This document shows positions 1 to 11,100 of a DNA stretch of 64,000 nucleotides, piece by piece. A program made the translations under genes and the position numbers. Location: contig NW_020312788.1 of the NCBI RefSeq assembly GCF_003265705.1, positions 5,436,301 through 5,500,300 of the forward strand. Reading direction: 5' to 3'. The DNA comes from Callorhinus ursinus (lineage: Eukaryota > Chordata > Mammalia > Carnivora > Otariidae). How positions within the stretch are numbered: position 1 is the first letter of the stretch; every line of letters begins with the position of its first letter. The notes under the pieces were generated by a model that made no database searches, was not told the DNA's origin, and saw nothing but the letters and a program-made list of their open reading frames with translations.

Positions 1-330
1 CATGTCAATAAAAACGAGAACAACAACCAAACCAGAGGCTACTTGTAGGTTTTATGTGTTTGTTCATATTTATGCATCTCTTAATTTTGAGGACATAAAT
101 GATTTCAAAACAGTTTAGACTCCCTTTGCTTGAAAATAATAAATGTTATGACCTGGTGAAGCTCTTAAGTTTTATGATACAATACTTAAAAAAAGTCTTC
201 TTTGCCATCTTTGTGATAAGACAGACTTTGGGTTATGAATAAATGAGGTGAACATAATAACATCATTTCCTGTATAAGTCTAGTTATAAGATAAATATAG
301 TTAGAGTAGTTTGGATAATTCAAAGTCAAA
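1..330. other. unassigned AT-rich non-coding DNA
   Basis: No long open frame, SINE head, simple repeat or recognisable element was seen. It is probably intronic or intergenic. Confidence 0.4.
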
Positions 331-515
331 TCAAATTTATTAGGCACTTCCCCATGTGTCGCACAGTATTGTCATTTAATTCACAGAGTATGTTGGAGAG
401 GTATGTGTTACTAATCTCATTTTGCAACCGAGGAGGAATGAAACCGTTTTTAATGCTATAAATAGCAGAAATGGGACTACAATCATGTCTTCAAATCCCA
501 AGGATATGTTTCATC
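331..515 (-). mobile_element. MIR SINE, antisense
   Basis: It reads in the order of a reverse-complement MIR: a 'cattta attcacag' segment, then 'ctcattttgcaaccgagg', then a block matching the reversed tRNA-like end ('gggactacaatcatgtcttc'). Both ends are diverged, as expected for an ancient mammalian copy. Confidence 0.6.
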
Positions 516-779
516 CATGAAACTTCAGGAAAAGCAAAATTCTGGATTAGTTATTGTCAGTGCATATTTTGAGGGAATTTCTACCTCACTCTTGTTTAAG
601 TAGGCTTTCTATATGAGTCCGAATGCCAGAATAGTAAGGCAGGTTTTAAGGAAGTAATTTAGCAAACCAAAAAATCACCAAGGGCAGGGTACAGCAGAAA
701 CTTTTTTGAGTTCCACATCATTTCTATGTATTTGCATGCTTTACCATGAGTGTGCATTATTTTCACAATAAAAACAAAA

Positions 780-1035
780 TAAATTAAAATCTTTCAGGTT
801 TCAAAACTATATGTGGAATCTTTTGTCACTTTTGTAAAATGGTGTACTATAAAACCATGTTAAGCATATATAGATGTTAACCCAAATGTTACTAGTGGCT
901 ATCCCTGTTGTTATTGTAAGTGGTTTTAACATTTTTCTTAATGGCATTCTTAATAATTTTTTAAATTTTCTGCACACCTGGATCTTTTTTTTCTACCATT
1001 ATTGTAATTTACTTTTGTAGTCAAGAAAAGATTCC
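780..1035 (+). mobile_element. possible old L1 3'-end fragment
   Basis: Phrases such as 'actagtggctatccctg' followed by 'taaattttctgcacacctgg' resemble the 3' UTR of old mammalian L1 (L1M/HAL1). It is diverged and has no clear boundary, so the assignment is weak. Confidence 0.35.
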
Positions 1036-1179
1036 ACAAAAAGAAATACTTTCTATTTTGAAAATAATGACCTGGACATATATACTATTATTTTCTGGGT
1101 GAAATTCAGGTACCTTCTGGAATATTTCAGTAAAAACTAAAAGATCATTGAGAAGCTGGGCATATTTTGAATTCTATTC

Positions 1180-1870
1180 AGGTACTTCATAGAGAAAAGA
1201 AATACCAACTGCCAACACACATATCTCCAATAATCAGAAAAATGCAATTTAACCCCAGACACCCAAAACAACAAACCTCAGACACCAATCACACACACAC
1301 ACACACCCCAGATTGGCAGATTTTAAGACTAATAATATCCAGTACTGGCAAAGGGCTATGAAAGCAGGCTTCTGCCTACATTGTATTGTTGAGGACACGG
1401 TTTTTTTTGTTCAGTAATTTGGCATTATTTGTCAAAATTTTCAAATGCCCAAAACTTTCAACTAGTAATTTTACTAGGAACATATTCTTTGGAAATACAT
1501 AGGTGCTTGTTGTAGCACTATTCATAATAGTGATATTTTGAAAAGACTCTCACATGTCCTTTTATATAGAAAGAGTTAAATGAATAATGACACATTCACA
1601 TATGATATACTCTGCAGGCGTTAACTTGAATGTGGTTCATCAGTATGTTCCAAAGAAGAGAACACTAAGATAGTGGGTTTTTTTTACTATACACAGTAAA
1701 AGTTTTAAGAGGACGCATGACCAGCATGGACTGGGTTTACCAATCACGAGGGGAGCTAATCAGAGGGAGATACGGAGGAAGCGTTCACTTTTTGTTTAAG
1801 ATATTTAATGTTATTTGAAAGAATTTTTACAACGCTTACGAATGTACATCAAATTTTTAAAAAATCAGAA
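1180..1870 (+). mobile_element. old L1 (L1M/HAL1-type) ORF2 3' part and 3' UTR
   Basis: The order matches the end of L1 ORF2: 'aataatcagaaaaatgcaat', then a 'cagattggcagatttta' block, 'aatttggcattatt', and 'tagcactattcataatag' leading into a degenerate 3' UTR. Frames are broken throughout. A short CA run (1290-1306) lies inside. It is an ancient, inactive fragment. Confidence 0.6.
1290..1306. repeat. (CA)n microsatellite
   Basis: About eight CA units within the old L1 fragment. Confidence 0.85.
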
Positions 1871-2334
1871 CATAGCTAAAATTGACTTAAGTTCCATACT
1901 TTTCTCTAGGTCAATTGGAATTCCACTTTTGAAAAAAGCACAAGTAATTCACTTTCTGCTTTGTAGTTTTCCAGGGTCCCAAATTATGGAGGGGTTTCAA
2001 TACTATAAGTTGCTTCTCTTCCCCCACCTCCCCTTGGGTAATAAAGATAGGTACCTACCATAAAACACAATCTGGCTATACATTATGTTATTTGAGGACA
2101 ATGCTCTGAACTCATTCAAATGTGCTTCTGCATCTCTTAAAAGACTAATAATTTAAAATATTCCTTAAGCCAGGATAAAACAGACAGTTCTGAATTTTTG
2201 TGGTGAAGAAATTGCTTAGAATGAGTCTGATTTGAAGAAAACATCGCATTAGGCATTTGGGTAATATTTTTATGCAGGGAGCCAGAACTGCAATAGACAG
2301 ATTTGAGAAGTAGGGGATTGAGTGAAAGAAGCAG

Positions 2335-2475
2335 GGAGTCAGGCAGACCCAGAATGAGTCCAGGTTTTAAATTCACATTGTGATGTCAGGCAAGTTACTT
2401 AACATCTGTGAGTCTCAGTTCCCTCACCTATGAAATGGAGCTGATTATAATATTTTACTACATAAATGTAACCCC
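2335..2475 (+). mobile_element. MIR SINE, sense
   Basis: The MIR core is recognisable: 'aggcaagttacttaacatct', then 'gagtctcagttccctcacct', 'atgaaatggagctgattata'. The copy is truncated at both ends. Confidence 0.7.
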
Positions 2476-2499
2476 CTACCACATTATTGGCATCCACGC

Positions 2500-2632
2500 C
2501 AATTATTTTTTATTATTTTATTATATATCAAATATTATATAAAAATTCATATAAAATTTATATATAAATTTATTATACATAATAAAAGTTATATATAAAA
2601 TATTATATATAAAATTATTATTATTTAATTTT
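2500..2632. repeat. (TA)/(TTA)-rich low-complexity tract
   Basis: About 130 bp of almost pure A and T, with repeated 'tatataaa' and 'attatata' blocks that can fold on each other. No gene is seen. It could act as an easily unpaired, matrix-attachment-like segment, but that is inference. Confidence 0.8.
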
Positions 2633-2769
2633 AGTTCACAATTATACAGTATTTAGCAAATCACCCAAGGTAGACTATTTTTCAAATGTTATACTTGCTT
2701 GAAATCATCAATCATAGATTCCTGGATCCATTGATCTCTTTAAGATTAATGATGCTCATTCTTTCATTT

Positions 2770-2843
2770 AAAAAGTAATAAATGCCCAGAGAGCCTTGCA
2801 TTAAAAGAGCTTGAAGTTTCAAAAAAAAAAAAAGTAATAAATG
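2770..2843 (+). mobile_element. micro-retrocopy with target-site duplication
   Basis: The 15-bp repeat 'aaaaagtaataaatg' occurs at 2770-2784 and 2829-2843. Between the copies is a 36-nt body (2785-2820) followed by an A tract. The body carries ATTAAA about 15 nt before the A tract, the usual position of a polyadenylation signal. This is the form expected of an extremely 5'-truncated, LINE-mobilised mRNA 3' end. The source transcript is not recognised. Confidence 0.65.
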
Positions 2844-3024
2844 TTAGGTTAATTTTAAGAAATACAGGTAAAAGAGAAGAAAAGAAAATATCTCCCTCAT
2901 CTAATCAATTGGGAAATATTTATTAAGTACCTATTTAATGTGCCAGGACCCATGGTAGGTACCAAACACACACAGCAGATCAAATAGATTTGGTCACTAT
3001 CCTCATGGCCACTGTTTAAGAGCT

Positions 3025-3045
3025 AAAAAAAAAAAAAAAAAAAAA
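3025..3045. repeat. poly(A) tract
   Basis: 21 consecutive A. No matching target-site duplication was found, so it may be a microsatellite or an old tail. Confidence 0.8.
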
Positions 3046-3129
3046 TTAATAACCTAGAAAAAAAGTGATAACAACCCCAGATACCTATCCACGTGCCCCC
3101 AACCTCCACTCTGAATCTTGGACTCCTTG

Positions 3130-3961
3130 AACTATTTAGAATGACCCCCTGATATTACACGGTGTCAAAGTATATTAAAATCTCTTCAACATCTTCCTTT
3201 TTTCTATGCACTAGATCTTATCCCATCTTGCTTGCTCAAGGAAGTTGAAGCAGTAATTCTTTCCTTCTCCAATGTCATTAATTTCTCACTCTCCATTGGA
3301 TCATTTTCAGGTAAATATTCTGTTATCTCTTTGTTTAAAAAAATAACAACTTTCTCCTGACACCATCTCCCCTCCAGTTACTGTCACTGTCTTTGCTCCC
3401 TTTTGTGGCTCAACACCTTGAAATAATTATCTATGCACACACTATATCTTCTCTACCTATTTTCTCTTAAACCCTCCTAAATTGGGCTTTAATCCCACCA
3501 GCACACTAAAACGGCTCTCATCAAGGCCATTAGTGGTCTCCATGATGTTAAAAGCAATGGCCAATTCTTAATCTGCCTTTTACTTGACCTGTCAGAAGCA
3601 ATTAACAAAACCAATCACTTCCTTCTCATTGATGCACATTCTTCACTTGTGACACATGGAGCTACATCTTTTGGGTTTCAATCCTACTTCGCTGATTGGT
3701 CTTTCTCAGTTTCCTCTTTGTGGTACTGCTCTTCTCTCTTACATCTTAATTAAATTGGAGAGGGTCAGATCTCAAACCTTGGCTCTTGTTTTAATTTCTA
3801 TTTACTGCCTTTGTGATCTCATGCTTCCTCATGGTTTTACACATCTTCTGTAGTCTGAAGATTCCCAAACCCCTATATTCTGTCCAGACTGTTCTTAAGT
3901 CAATGCCCTGATATCTAGCTGCCCCTCTCAATATCTCCACTTGAATATATAACAGAGTTAT
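3130..3961 (+). mobile_element. L2 LINE, 5' portion of the copy
   Basis: The sequence follows the L2 order: 'ctcccctccagttactgtca', 'ggctttaatcccaccagcac', 'ctcatcaaggccattagtgg', then the 'ttacttgacctgtcagaagc' reverse-transcriptase region and 'atctccacttgaat'. The frames are broken. It is interrupted by the SINE at 3962-4173 and resumes after it. Confidence 0.7.
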
Positions 3962-3979
3962 TTATTTACTTACTTACTT

Positions 3980-4016
<37 letters not shown>

Positions 4017-4173
4017 TGGGAACGGCAGAGAGAGAGGGAGAGAGAGAGAATCCCAAGCAGACTCCACAGCCAGCACAGAGCCCGAACAGAGCTCCATCTC
4101 ACGACCCTGAGATTATGACCTAAGCCAAAATCAAGATTCTGACATTTAACCGACTGAACCACCCAGGCGGCCC
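3962..4173 (-). mobile_element. SINEC (CAN-SINE), antisense, inside L2
   Basis: It starts with the reversed tail ('ttatttacttacttacttaa') and a long GA microsatellite. It ends with the reversed tRNA-like head ('gaaccacccaggcggcccc'). The GA run expanded from the CT-rich SINE tail. Confidence 0.85.
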
Positions 4174-5105
4174 CTCACAGATATTTTAAAATTACTATGT
4201 CCTCACCTGAACTTCTGATTTTCTGCTCAATTTTGCTATCTGTGACCTTCTCTATGTCTACTGATCATATTTTACTCCCAGTTGCTCCATTATCTTGGTC
4301 TCTTCTCTTTTTCTAGCACATGCAAACTGTCAATAAGTCCCACTGGAATGCCTTCAAAACATATCCAAAATTAGACCCCTTTTTTCAACTCCACGGCTAT
4401 CACTCAGTCTAAAACACCTAAAAGTTCTCCATGTTCTGTCTTCCTTCTCTTGTACAGGAAATTTTTAATATAGCAGCCTGGAGGATCCTTTTAAATCTCT
4501 AAGTCAGATGACACCACCCTCTTCTCAAAACCCTTCATGGGCTCCTCCATTTACTCAGAGTAATAAAGTCTTTCATTAGCCAAAAGGGCCTATATAAACA
4601 AAGTCCCTCCACTGCTCTGACTCTACCACCTACAACTCTTCCTTTAGTCATTCTTCATCACCTCAGCCACGCATAGCCTCCCTGCTGTACTGTGGTCATG
4701 GGAGCTTCCTCCTACCGAGAGCCTCCATTCTGGCTGGCTCCTCTGCCTGGAACATTAATGCCCCAGGTAACCCTGGGTTACCTTCTCCACTTCTTTCCAT
4801 TTTCTTCCTTTCATTAAAGCCTAAATTATCTACTTTATTTAATACTACAATCTCCTCCCTACTCTGTATTTCAGATCTCATTTCCCCAGTTCTATTTTCC
4901 TTTTGTCCATATCACTTCCTCATATATTTTATGTTTTTATAGAATACATTAGTTGCTAATTGTGTGTCTCCTTTCCTAGAAAATAAGCTCCTGGAAGGCG
5001 GTATTTGGATCTCTTTTATTCATTGATGTGTTTAAGGCCCAAAATAGTACCTTGCACATAGTAAGTAGAAGCTTCATTAATATTTATTCAATGAATGATT
5101 TAAAA
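4174..5105 (+). mobile_element. L2 LINE, 3' portion of the copy
   Basis: It continues the L2: 'agcagcctggaggatccttt', 'aagtcagatgacaccaccct', 'cccttcatgggctcctccat', then the typical L2 3' end with 'aataagctcctggaagg' and 'cttgcacatagtaagtagaa'. Together with 3130-3961 this is one of the longest L2 copies here. Confidence 0.75.
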
Positions 5106-5353
5106 TTACTGATGTTATGGTAAGTTTAAAACAGGCTAAATCCTACTATTTAGATCAACTTCTACCTTCATTAGAAGAATCGTTAGAAGAATCAACACAA
5201 TCCTGATTAGAATGAAAATAATTGAATTCAATGACTGAGAAGTCTTTGTCCCTCCTCCAGGTAAATCAGCTTTTTTTTTTAACAGAAAATAATATATTTG
5301 AACTTTTTAAGCTATAACTAAATGATATTGAAAATGTGGTAATAACTGCACAT

Positions 5354-5438
5354 GTAAGGACGCCTGGCTGGCTCAGTTGGTAGATCATGTGACTCTTAAT
5401 CTCAGGGTCATGAGTTCAAGCGTAGTTTACTTAAAAAA
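5354..5438 (+). mobile_element. short SINEC insertion with 13-bp TSD
   Basis: Only the tRNA-related head ('cgcctggctggctcagttgg') and an A-rich tail are present. A perfect 13-bp duplication, 'aataactgcacat', flanks it at 5341-5353 and 5439-5451. The copy lacks the CT-rich middle, so it is an internally shortened SINE. Confidence 0.85.
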
Positions 5439-5451
5439 AATAACTGCACAT

Positions 5452-6160
5452 TCAGTTTCAAATCCTGATTAAAATATAATTTAAATGTTCACAAGATCTT
5501 AGGTAAATCATTTCAACTAATTTTTATTTATTTACTAGCTAAGTATAATTTGAGTTGTATGCCTTTTGCGACAAGCATTTTATTCTATTAATTTAAAAAA
5601 GCTAACCAATTAGATAAAAATTTCATTAATGAAAGGTTAACAAATATAAGAATCTAGGAAGACCTTAGGGATAAAAGCAGCTGGAGCTCTGCAGTCCAGG
5701 TAGATGTCTGGCATAGTTAGGGAAGATGGACGAGACAGCCTGGTCTAGCTCAAGTGGAAGAAAATCCCAAGGTGTCAAATTAAATGTGAGTCAGCTGATG
5801 TTTTCAGCCATTCCAGGAAGCCAGATAACAGTCACCCTCAGCCTATTCAGGAGAAGACACAGCCATACAACATATCTAAACGGCTAATAAGAGCCAACTG
5901 GTTGTTCGATCTGATTCAGAGGAGTTTGAGAATCCATTGCTACGTATTAAAGCACAGATTCCTGATAAATTCCAGAAAACTATCATTCAGATTTACTCCT
6001 GAATACTCCATAAAGACTTGTCACCAGAGATCTTAAAAGGTATGACTATTCTAAATAATCATGTCTATTCCAACATAACAATCTATTACTGAGAGAGAAT
6101 ACCACAATCATTTGCAATTAGAATTATGTAAGATAAATGTCCATTGGTTCGGCGTTTCTT
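5452..6160. other. unassigned non-coding DNA
   Basis: No long frame or recognised repeat was seen. It may include old diverged repeats. Confidence 0.35.
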
Positions 6161-6475
6161 ATCAAATGTCTCAAAATTCATTTCTAGGATTTATGCACAG
6201 GGAACAATCATATATGTATTTAAAAATTTAACTCTAAGGATGATTATGAATAGTGGGAAAATATAAACAACCTCACTGTTTAGAACATAGTATAATATGT
6301 TTTAGATAGCATAATATGATATATCCATACTGAGTGTGATATTACTCAGCCATTAAAATTATGAGGTCATTGGATATTTGATTATATGAAAAGAGGTTCA
6401 TAATATACTGACAACCGAAAAACGTAGCTAATGTTAACATTATGAATTGAGTCTTTTGGTTTAAGTATTAGATGT
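6160..6475 (+). mobile_element. old L1 3' fragment
   Basis: Degraded phrases of the L1 ORF2 C-terminal region are seen: 'ggatttatgcacagggaac', 'gatatatccatactgagtgt', 'attactcagccattaaaatt'. It then runs into an AT-rich end. Confidence 0.5.
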
Positions 6476-6690
6476 TTATATACATATATCTTATATACAT
6501 ACACATATCTATTGTACATCACTATATATATTTCACAACATGTATCATATATATTTTTTTTTTCACTAATGCTAACAAGATCAACACCAAGTGGTAATCA
6601 TGAGCTTTAAGAGATTCATGAGTCTTAGGAAATTATACACAAAAATTTGTGGGTATGGGTTTTTGTGTGTGTGTATGTGTGTTTTGTTTT
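6476..6690. repeat. TA-rich tract and (TG)n-rich tract
   Basis: About 85 bp of 'tatatacatata'-type sequence (6476-6560), then a shorter GT-rich run (6655-6690). No gene is seen. Confidence 0.65.
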
Positions 6691-6989
6691 TCTTTTTTTA
6701 CAGAAAGCTCATCTAATTCTCAAAGGCCTGGTTTTCAACACTTCTAGTTTTTTCATGCCATTCACTCACACAGAACAATCCCATCAGGGATACTCTGAAA
6801 TAGGCAAACTAATTTTTCCAGAAGAGGGAGTAGAATGTCAGAAGTGTTAGGGTGAAGTATCAAAAGTTCTGGAAGGGAATGAGCAATTTGAAAAAATAGT
6901 CTTTGACAATTTTAATCACTGCTCCAAGGCTGTGATAGCTGTATTTCAAAAACTGCCTGCAAGGACATGATAGTAGTAGATTTCCAAGT

Positions 6990-7075
6990 TCTAGAACTGG
7001 CTAAGACTGTGGACAAATCACTTGACCACATAAAGTCTCAGTTTCCTCAGTGGTAAGAAGGCAGTTTTGCCCTCT
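6990..7075 (+). mobile_element. MIR fragment, sense
   Basis: 'gacaaatcacttgaccacat' followed by 'agtctcagtttcctcagtgg' matches the MIR core. It is short and diverged. Confidence 0.45.
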
Positions 7076-9940
7076 ACCCATGGGACCTTCATTTTCTGAT
7101 ACTGTATAAACATCTTGAAAAAAAAATAAAATCTGTGCAAAGCAATAATTGACTGTCTGCCCCACTAACTTGGCAAATGTGAGCATTTACCCTAGGTCTG
7201 GGGTTTGTGGAGCCTTGTGCCTTCATGGAGTGCACAATGCAGGGATGGAAACAACGGCTTAGGTTATGACCCATGTACTTAGAGTAGAAAGAGCTGCTGA
7301 GGGACGTGACATCTGTCATGGCCACATGTGAGCTCAGCAGCTATTATGTCAATATCCATGGTTTCTGTAGGCATAGACGACCTAATTCATCTTTGTATCT
7401 CACGGTGTGTGTTAGTTGGCCTGGATGCCCCGCAGTGCTCCAGATGTGTGAGAAGAATCTGTGCTATAAAATGGGCAGAAAACTTTGGTGGGAGGTACCA
7501 CCCATTATGTGATAGGCAGACCACCAATTTTAAGGTCATCCTGAAGTAGCTAAAAACAAAGGAGAGAGGCCTTAGGACAATCTCTATAATGCTCATGAGT
7601 CACTGAAAGCCCAAATTCTAGAAGCTATGTGGAAAGCCATCAGGTAGAGAATAAGGCAAAGGGACTTTTCCTTTATAAACTATAATCTCCAATATGTGAA
7701 TTATGCAATAAGTAAAAGAACCTGACAGTCCTTCCTCACTGTCTAAAAAACTCCATGTGGTAGAAAGCATGTGATTACCTACCAGGCAATGAGGTAGAGA
7801 GAGGCCAGATAGGGACTGAGCTAGAATTTGAACTCTGAACAGCAACTGACCCTGCAGATGGCTATTCAAGCAAAAGAGGTTGATTGATTGATGGAATATG
7901 AACTACTCCAAATTCAAGCAGTCAAGGCAATGTATGTATGTTATTATTTGACATTTTCTTTGGAAAGGCACACTTTCCAGAGAAAACCCTGACACATAAA
8001 ATTATTTGGCTTTTTAAAATATATGCAAAATCTTCCTGGGATGCTATTTCTAGATGCACAAATCACACTAATATCTAGAAACTATGTTAAAGATAAATAC
8101 AGAAGGACTATCAAACTACCCAAGGACAGAAAATGGATTGTCTCTTCCAGGCAAGACCAGGCAGCTAAGTTCTCCCTCCAAGTTACAGAATCCAGAGTTC
8201 AGGTTTAGAGATTTAGACTAATTAGGTAATTCAGAATACAGCAAGAATCCTGTAGGGACAAGCCAGCAGGGATTCCTGTGGAAAACAAAGAACTGGTGTG
8301 ATAAAACTGGAAAGATCAATGAGGTGTCTTGTGAAATAGAGGGGCAAGTCTGTGTATCTCCAGAGCTTAGTGAGCTAAGAATGGTAGGGAGAATCTGACT
8401 TCGCCATTAAGCATTTAAAGGAGATAAGAACGAGAATGCCTTGCCTAGCAGCAGAGCAGAGGACAAGATTATAGGTATTAATTATGGTTCCCATAAAATT
8501 AGGATACCTTTAAATGCAAAAAATAAAGATTTCTAGGGAGCAAGTAAAAGACTTCCAAATAGAGGACCAGATAAAATGTATAAGCTTCTGTCTCCGAGAG
8601 AATATCAACTTATCCAATATTGTTTACACTGGTGGAAACGTTAAACAGTAGGCTACAAACTAAAATTAAAACACTACCAGTGCACTGAATTTAACAATAA
8701 AGACAGGGAGTAATTTGCCAAGGCAAGGCACTGAAGCAAATAATATAAACAAGTTCAACAGCCTATTCAATGCCATTTTTGAGCAAAAAAGAGAGGGGCA
8801 CCGGTTGCCTGCCGACACCTTGCCTCGGTGAAACAATGCACCCTTCTCTCCAGGAACAGCAATAGGTTAGAGGTTTGGGCTGGAGAGACTTGTAATTTCA
8901 TGTTGTTTTATTAGGGATGGGCTACAGGTCAATTACTTCTGGTATTCCATCCTTTGGGTTTATTGGCATATTATCAGCAGCTCTGGATATCTCTCAAGTT
9001 CAAGGATTAGGCTTTACCTGCAGATTTATCTTGATTTCTAGCACCTTTGGTTTTAAGTCAAGAAGGATTTTTACAACTTTTCCCAACACGGTCACTAACA
9101 GACATCCTCAGCCAAGAACTAGTCTCAGATCAAAATTAAATTCTCTTACATATTAATTTATAAAATTTATGCCATTTTGATATCAACAATTACTGCTGTT
9201 ATTGCCTACTTTTCTCTTATCGTTAACCATGTCTCTGGCAGGGAACCACTTGGAGTGCAATAGAAACCCACAGTAGTTCAAGCAAGAAGGTTATATAAAG
9301 GAAGCTGGAAAATAAAAATCGTCATCAAAATGCATTTATTAAACATCTGGTTATACATTAGCTATGCAAGTCACACTGTAAATTATAGAAAACAACAAAG
9401 GATTTGTCCTCTTGGAGTTCTTAATCAAAGACATCTAGGAGGAGCTATGTAAAAATGCTCAAAATATATAAGCATTGGGAAAAATAATTAAATATTGGAC
9501 AAACAGGTGAGGCTTTTATATAATGTCAGGTAAAATGTCAGCTTATTTAAGAGTGAGGGAAAAAGTGGAGGTGTACATGACTAGGAAGAAAATCAAGTAG
9601 GTTAGCTATGAAAATTCTTAGTTGAACAGGGTAAAAGAAAAAGCAAATTCTTGTCTTTTCCCACCTATCAGGGGAGGCAAGTTGGACTTAACATGAAACC
9701 ACAGAGTGAAAACAGTGCATATTGATCTGATGGTTTTACTGAAAACACTTTGGAGAAAATGCTTTAAGTAATTAAAACATCCTATTGTTTTATAATCAAT
9801 GTAAATATGCCATGGAGTTGAATGCAAAGAGTTGCGTGAATTTTAAAGAAAAAGGACAAGACTCAAAGAAAACTTAAGCTTGACATGGTTGCTTAAATAA
9901 CATTTTACTTTCTCAACCTCTACCCCATGATAGCTCATGT
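7076..9940. other. unassigned non-coding DNA
   Basis: Only short open frames (80 codons or fewer) that look like chance. A possible old interspersed-repeat remnant is at 9320-9430 ('catttattaaacatctgg'). Nothing else could be assigned. Confidence 0.35.
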
Positions 9941-9980
9941 TTGCTAGTCCATCATTAGGAAAAGTTCTTTTAACAAATGT

Positions 9981-10006
9981 GGGGAAAACCCCAAATATAT
10001 TTGGGG
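9981..10006. repeat. perfect 18-bp palindrome with overlapping hairpin
   Basis: CCCCAAATATATTTGGGG (9989-10006) equals its own reverse complement. GGGGAAAACCCC (9981-9992) overlaps it, so two alternative foldbacks share one C4 block. Confidence 0.85.
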
Positions 10007-11020
10007 TGATTTTAAAGTAAGAAGTGGCCGAAATGTTATACATAGCAGTTTTTGCTATTTGAGAATTTGCTAAGGCAGGTACTTAGCAATGGTGACAGAT
10101 GCTAGATCCTTCATAAATGAGGAGAATGTCCCTAAAATAGTATTCACAAATGTATTGTCACATTCCAGAAAATATGTCAAGACTCAGCGTAAAGAGAAGC
10201 CGTTTCATTATTCTTTAATTAAGGGGAAGGGGACACTTCAACTGAAGCAAAGGAATAGAATATCCATTTCTATTCCTGGAGACTATTGTGAAAAACATGA
10301 TAGAAATGTCAAGGCAAGATACTAAGGAGGAATGCCATTGAAAATGGCAATGATCCATTTCAAAAGCAATTCCAGAAAATGGTTCTTAAAGCTACATGGA
10401 AATAATCAAAGACTGGACATGCTCCTCCTTCCTAAGAGTTATAGAGGAACAGATAGAATGGAAGTGTAGGCAGTGGGTAAGTCATAGAGAACACAAGGAT
10501 AATTACTTTATGAAGAATATGGGAAAGTAGAGGCAGCTAATATGATCTTCAAAGAAGTGAGAATACTAATGAGAGGGATGAAGGTATCACTGGAAATTAG
10601 AATCCCAGAGTCTCAAAATGGCCTGCCCCACTTTTCTCCTACTGGTTTGGGGGAAATGGCACAATTATAGGCAGAATGGTATATAATGATAATAATAATA
10701 AAAGAAATTAAACAATGCACCATGGGAATCCCAAATAAGGAGAGCTTAATTAACTAGATTTCTCTCAGGGGTATTTGTATTTATAGGCACTGCTATAGCA
10801 TCAAATGGAAGCTTCTGTCCCTTTAAGGAACTGTGGCCACAGCAGAACTACTGAGGTTACTGCTGGAGTAGTGGTCCTTGCTAAGAATGCTAACGATGGA
10901 GGCTGACTCTGTCCCCTTCCTTTATCCTCAAGCATTCTAGCTTTGCTTTTCTTCCTCCTTAGGAGCCCAAGGGAAAAAAAAAGCTCCCTAGTTTCCTCAA
11001 GGCAGAAATTATTTCTTCTT
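10007..11020. other. unassigned non-coding DNA
   Basis: It contains a short TAA run (10686-10701) and a chance 78-codon frame at 10089-10325. No known element was seen. Confidence 0.35.
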
Positions 11021-11100
11021 CACTTATGATGCTCAGTAAGCACTGAGCATGGTATGTACACATGGTAGATAATAAATGTTTTCTGGATTGAACAAATCAA
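11021..11100 (+). mobile_element. L2/MIR-type 3' tail containing a hairpin
   Basis: 'gctcagtaagcactgagcat' followed by 'gtagataataaatgttttct' resembles the 3' end of L2 or MIR. The segment 11029-11050 folds with 9-bp perfect arms (ATGCTCAGT / ACTGAGCAT) around AAGC. Confidence 0.5.

Noticed and set aside
10089..10325. 78-codon plus-strand frame with a basic, gene-like composition
   Set aside because: No domain, no splice sites at sensible places, and no homologue recognised.
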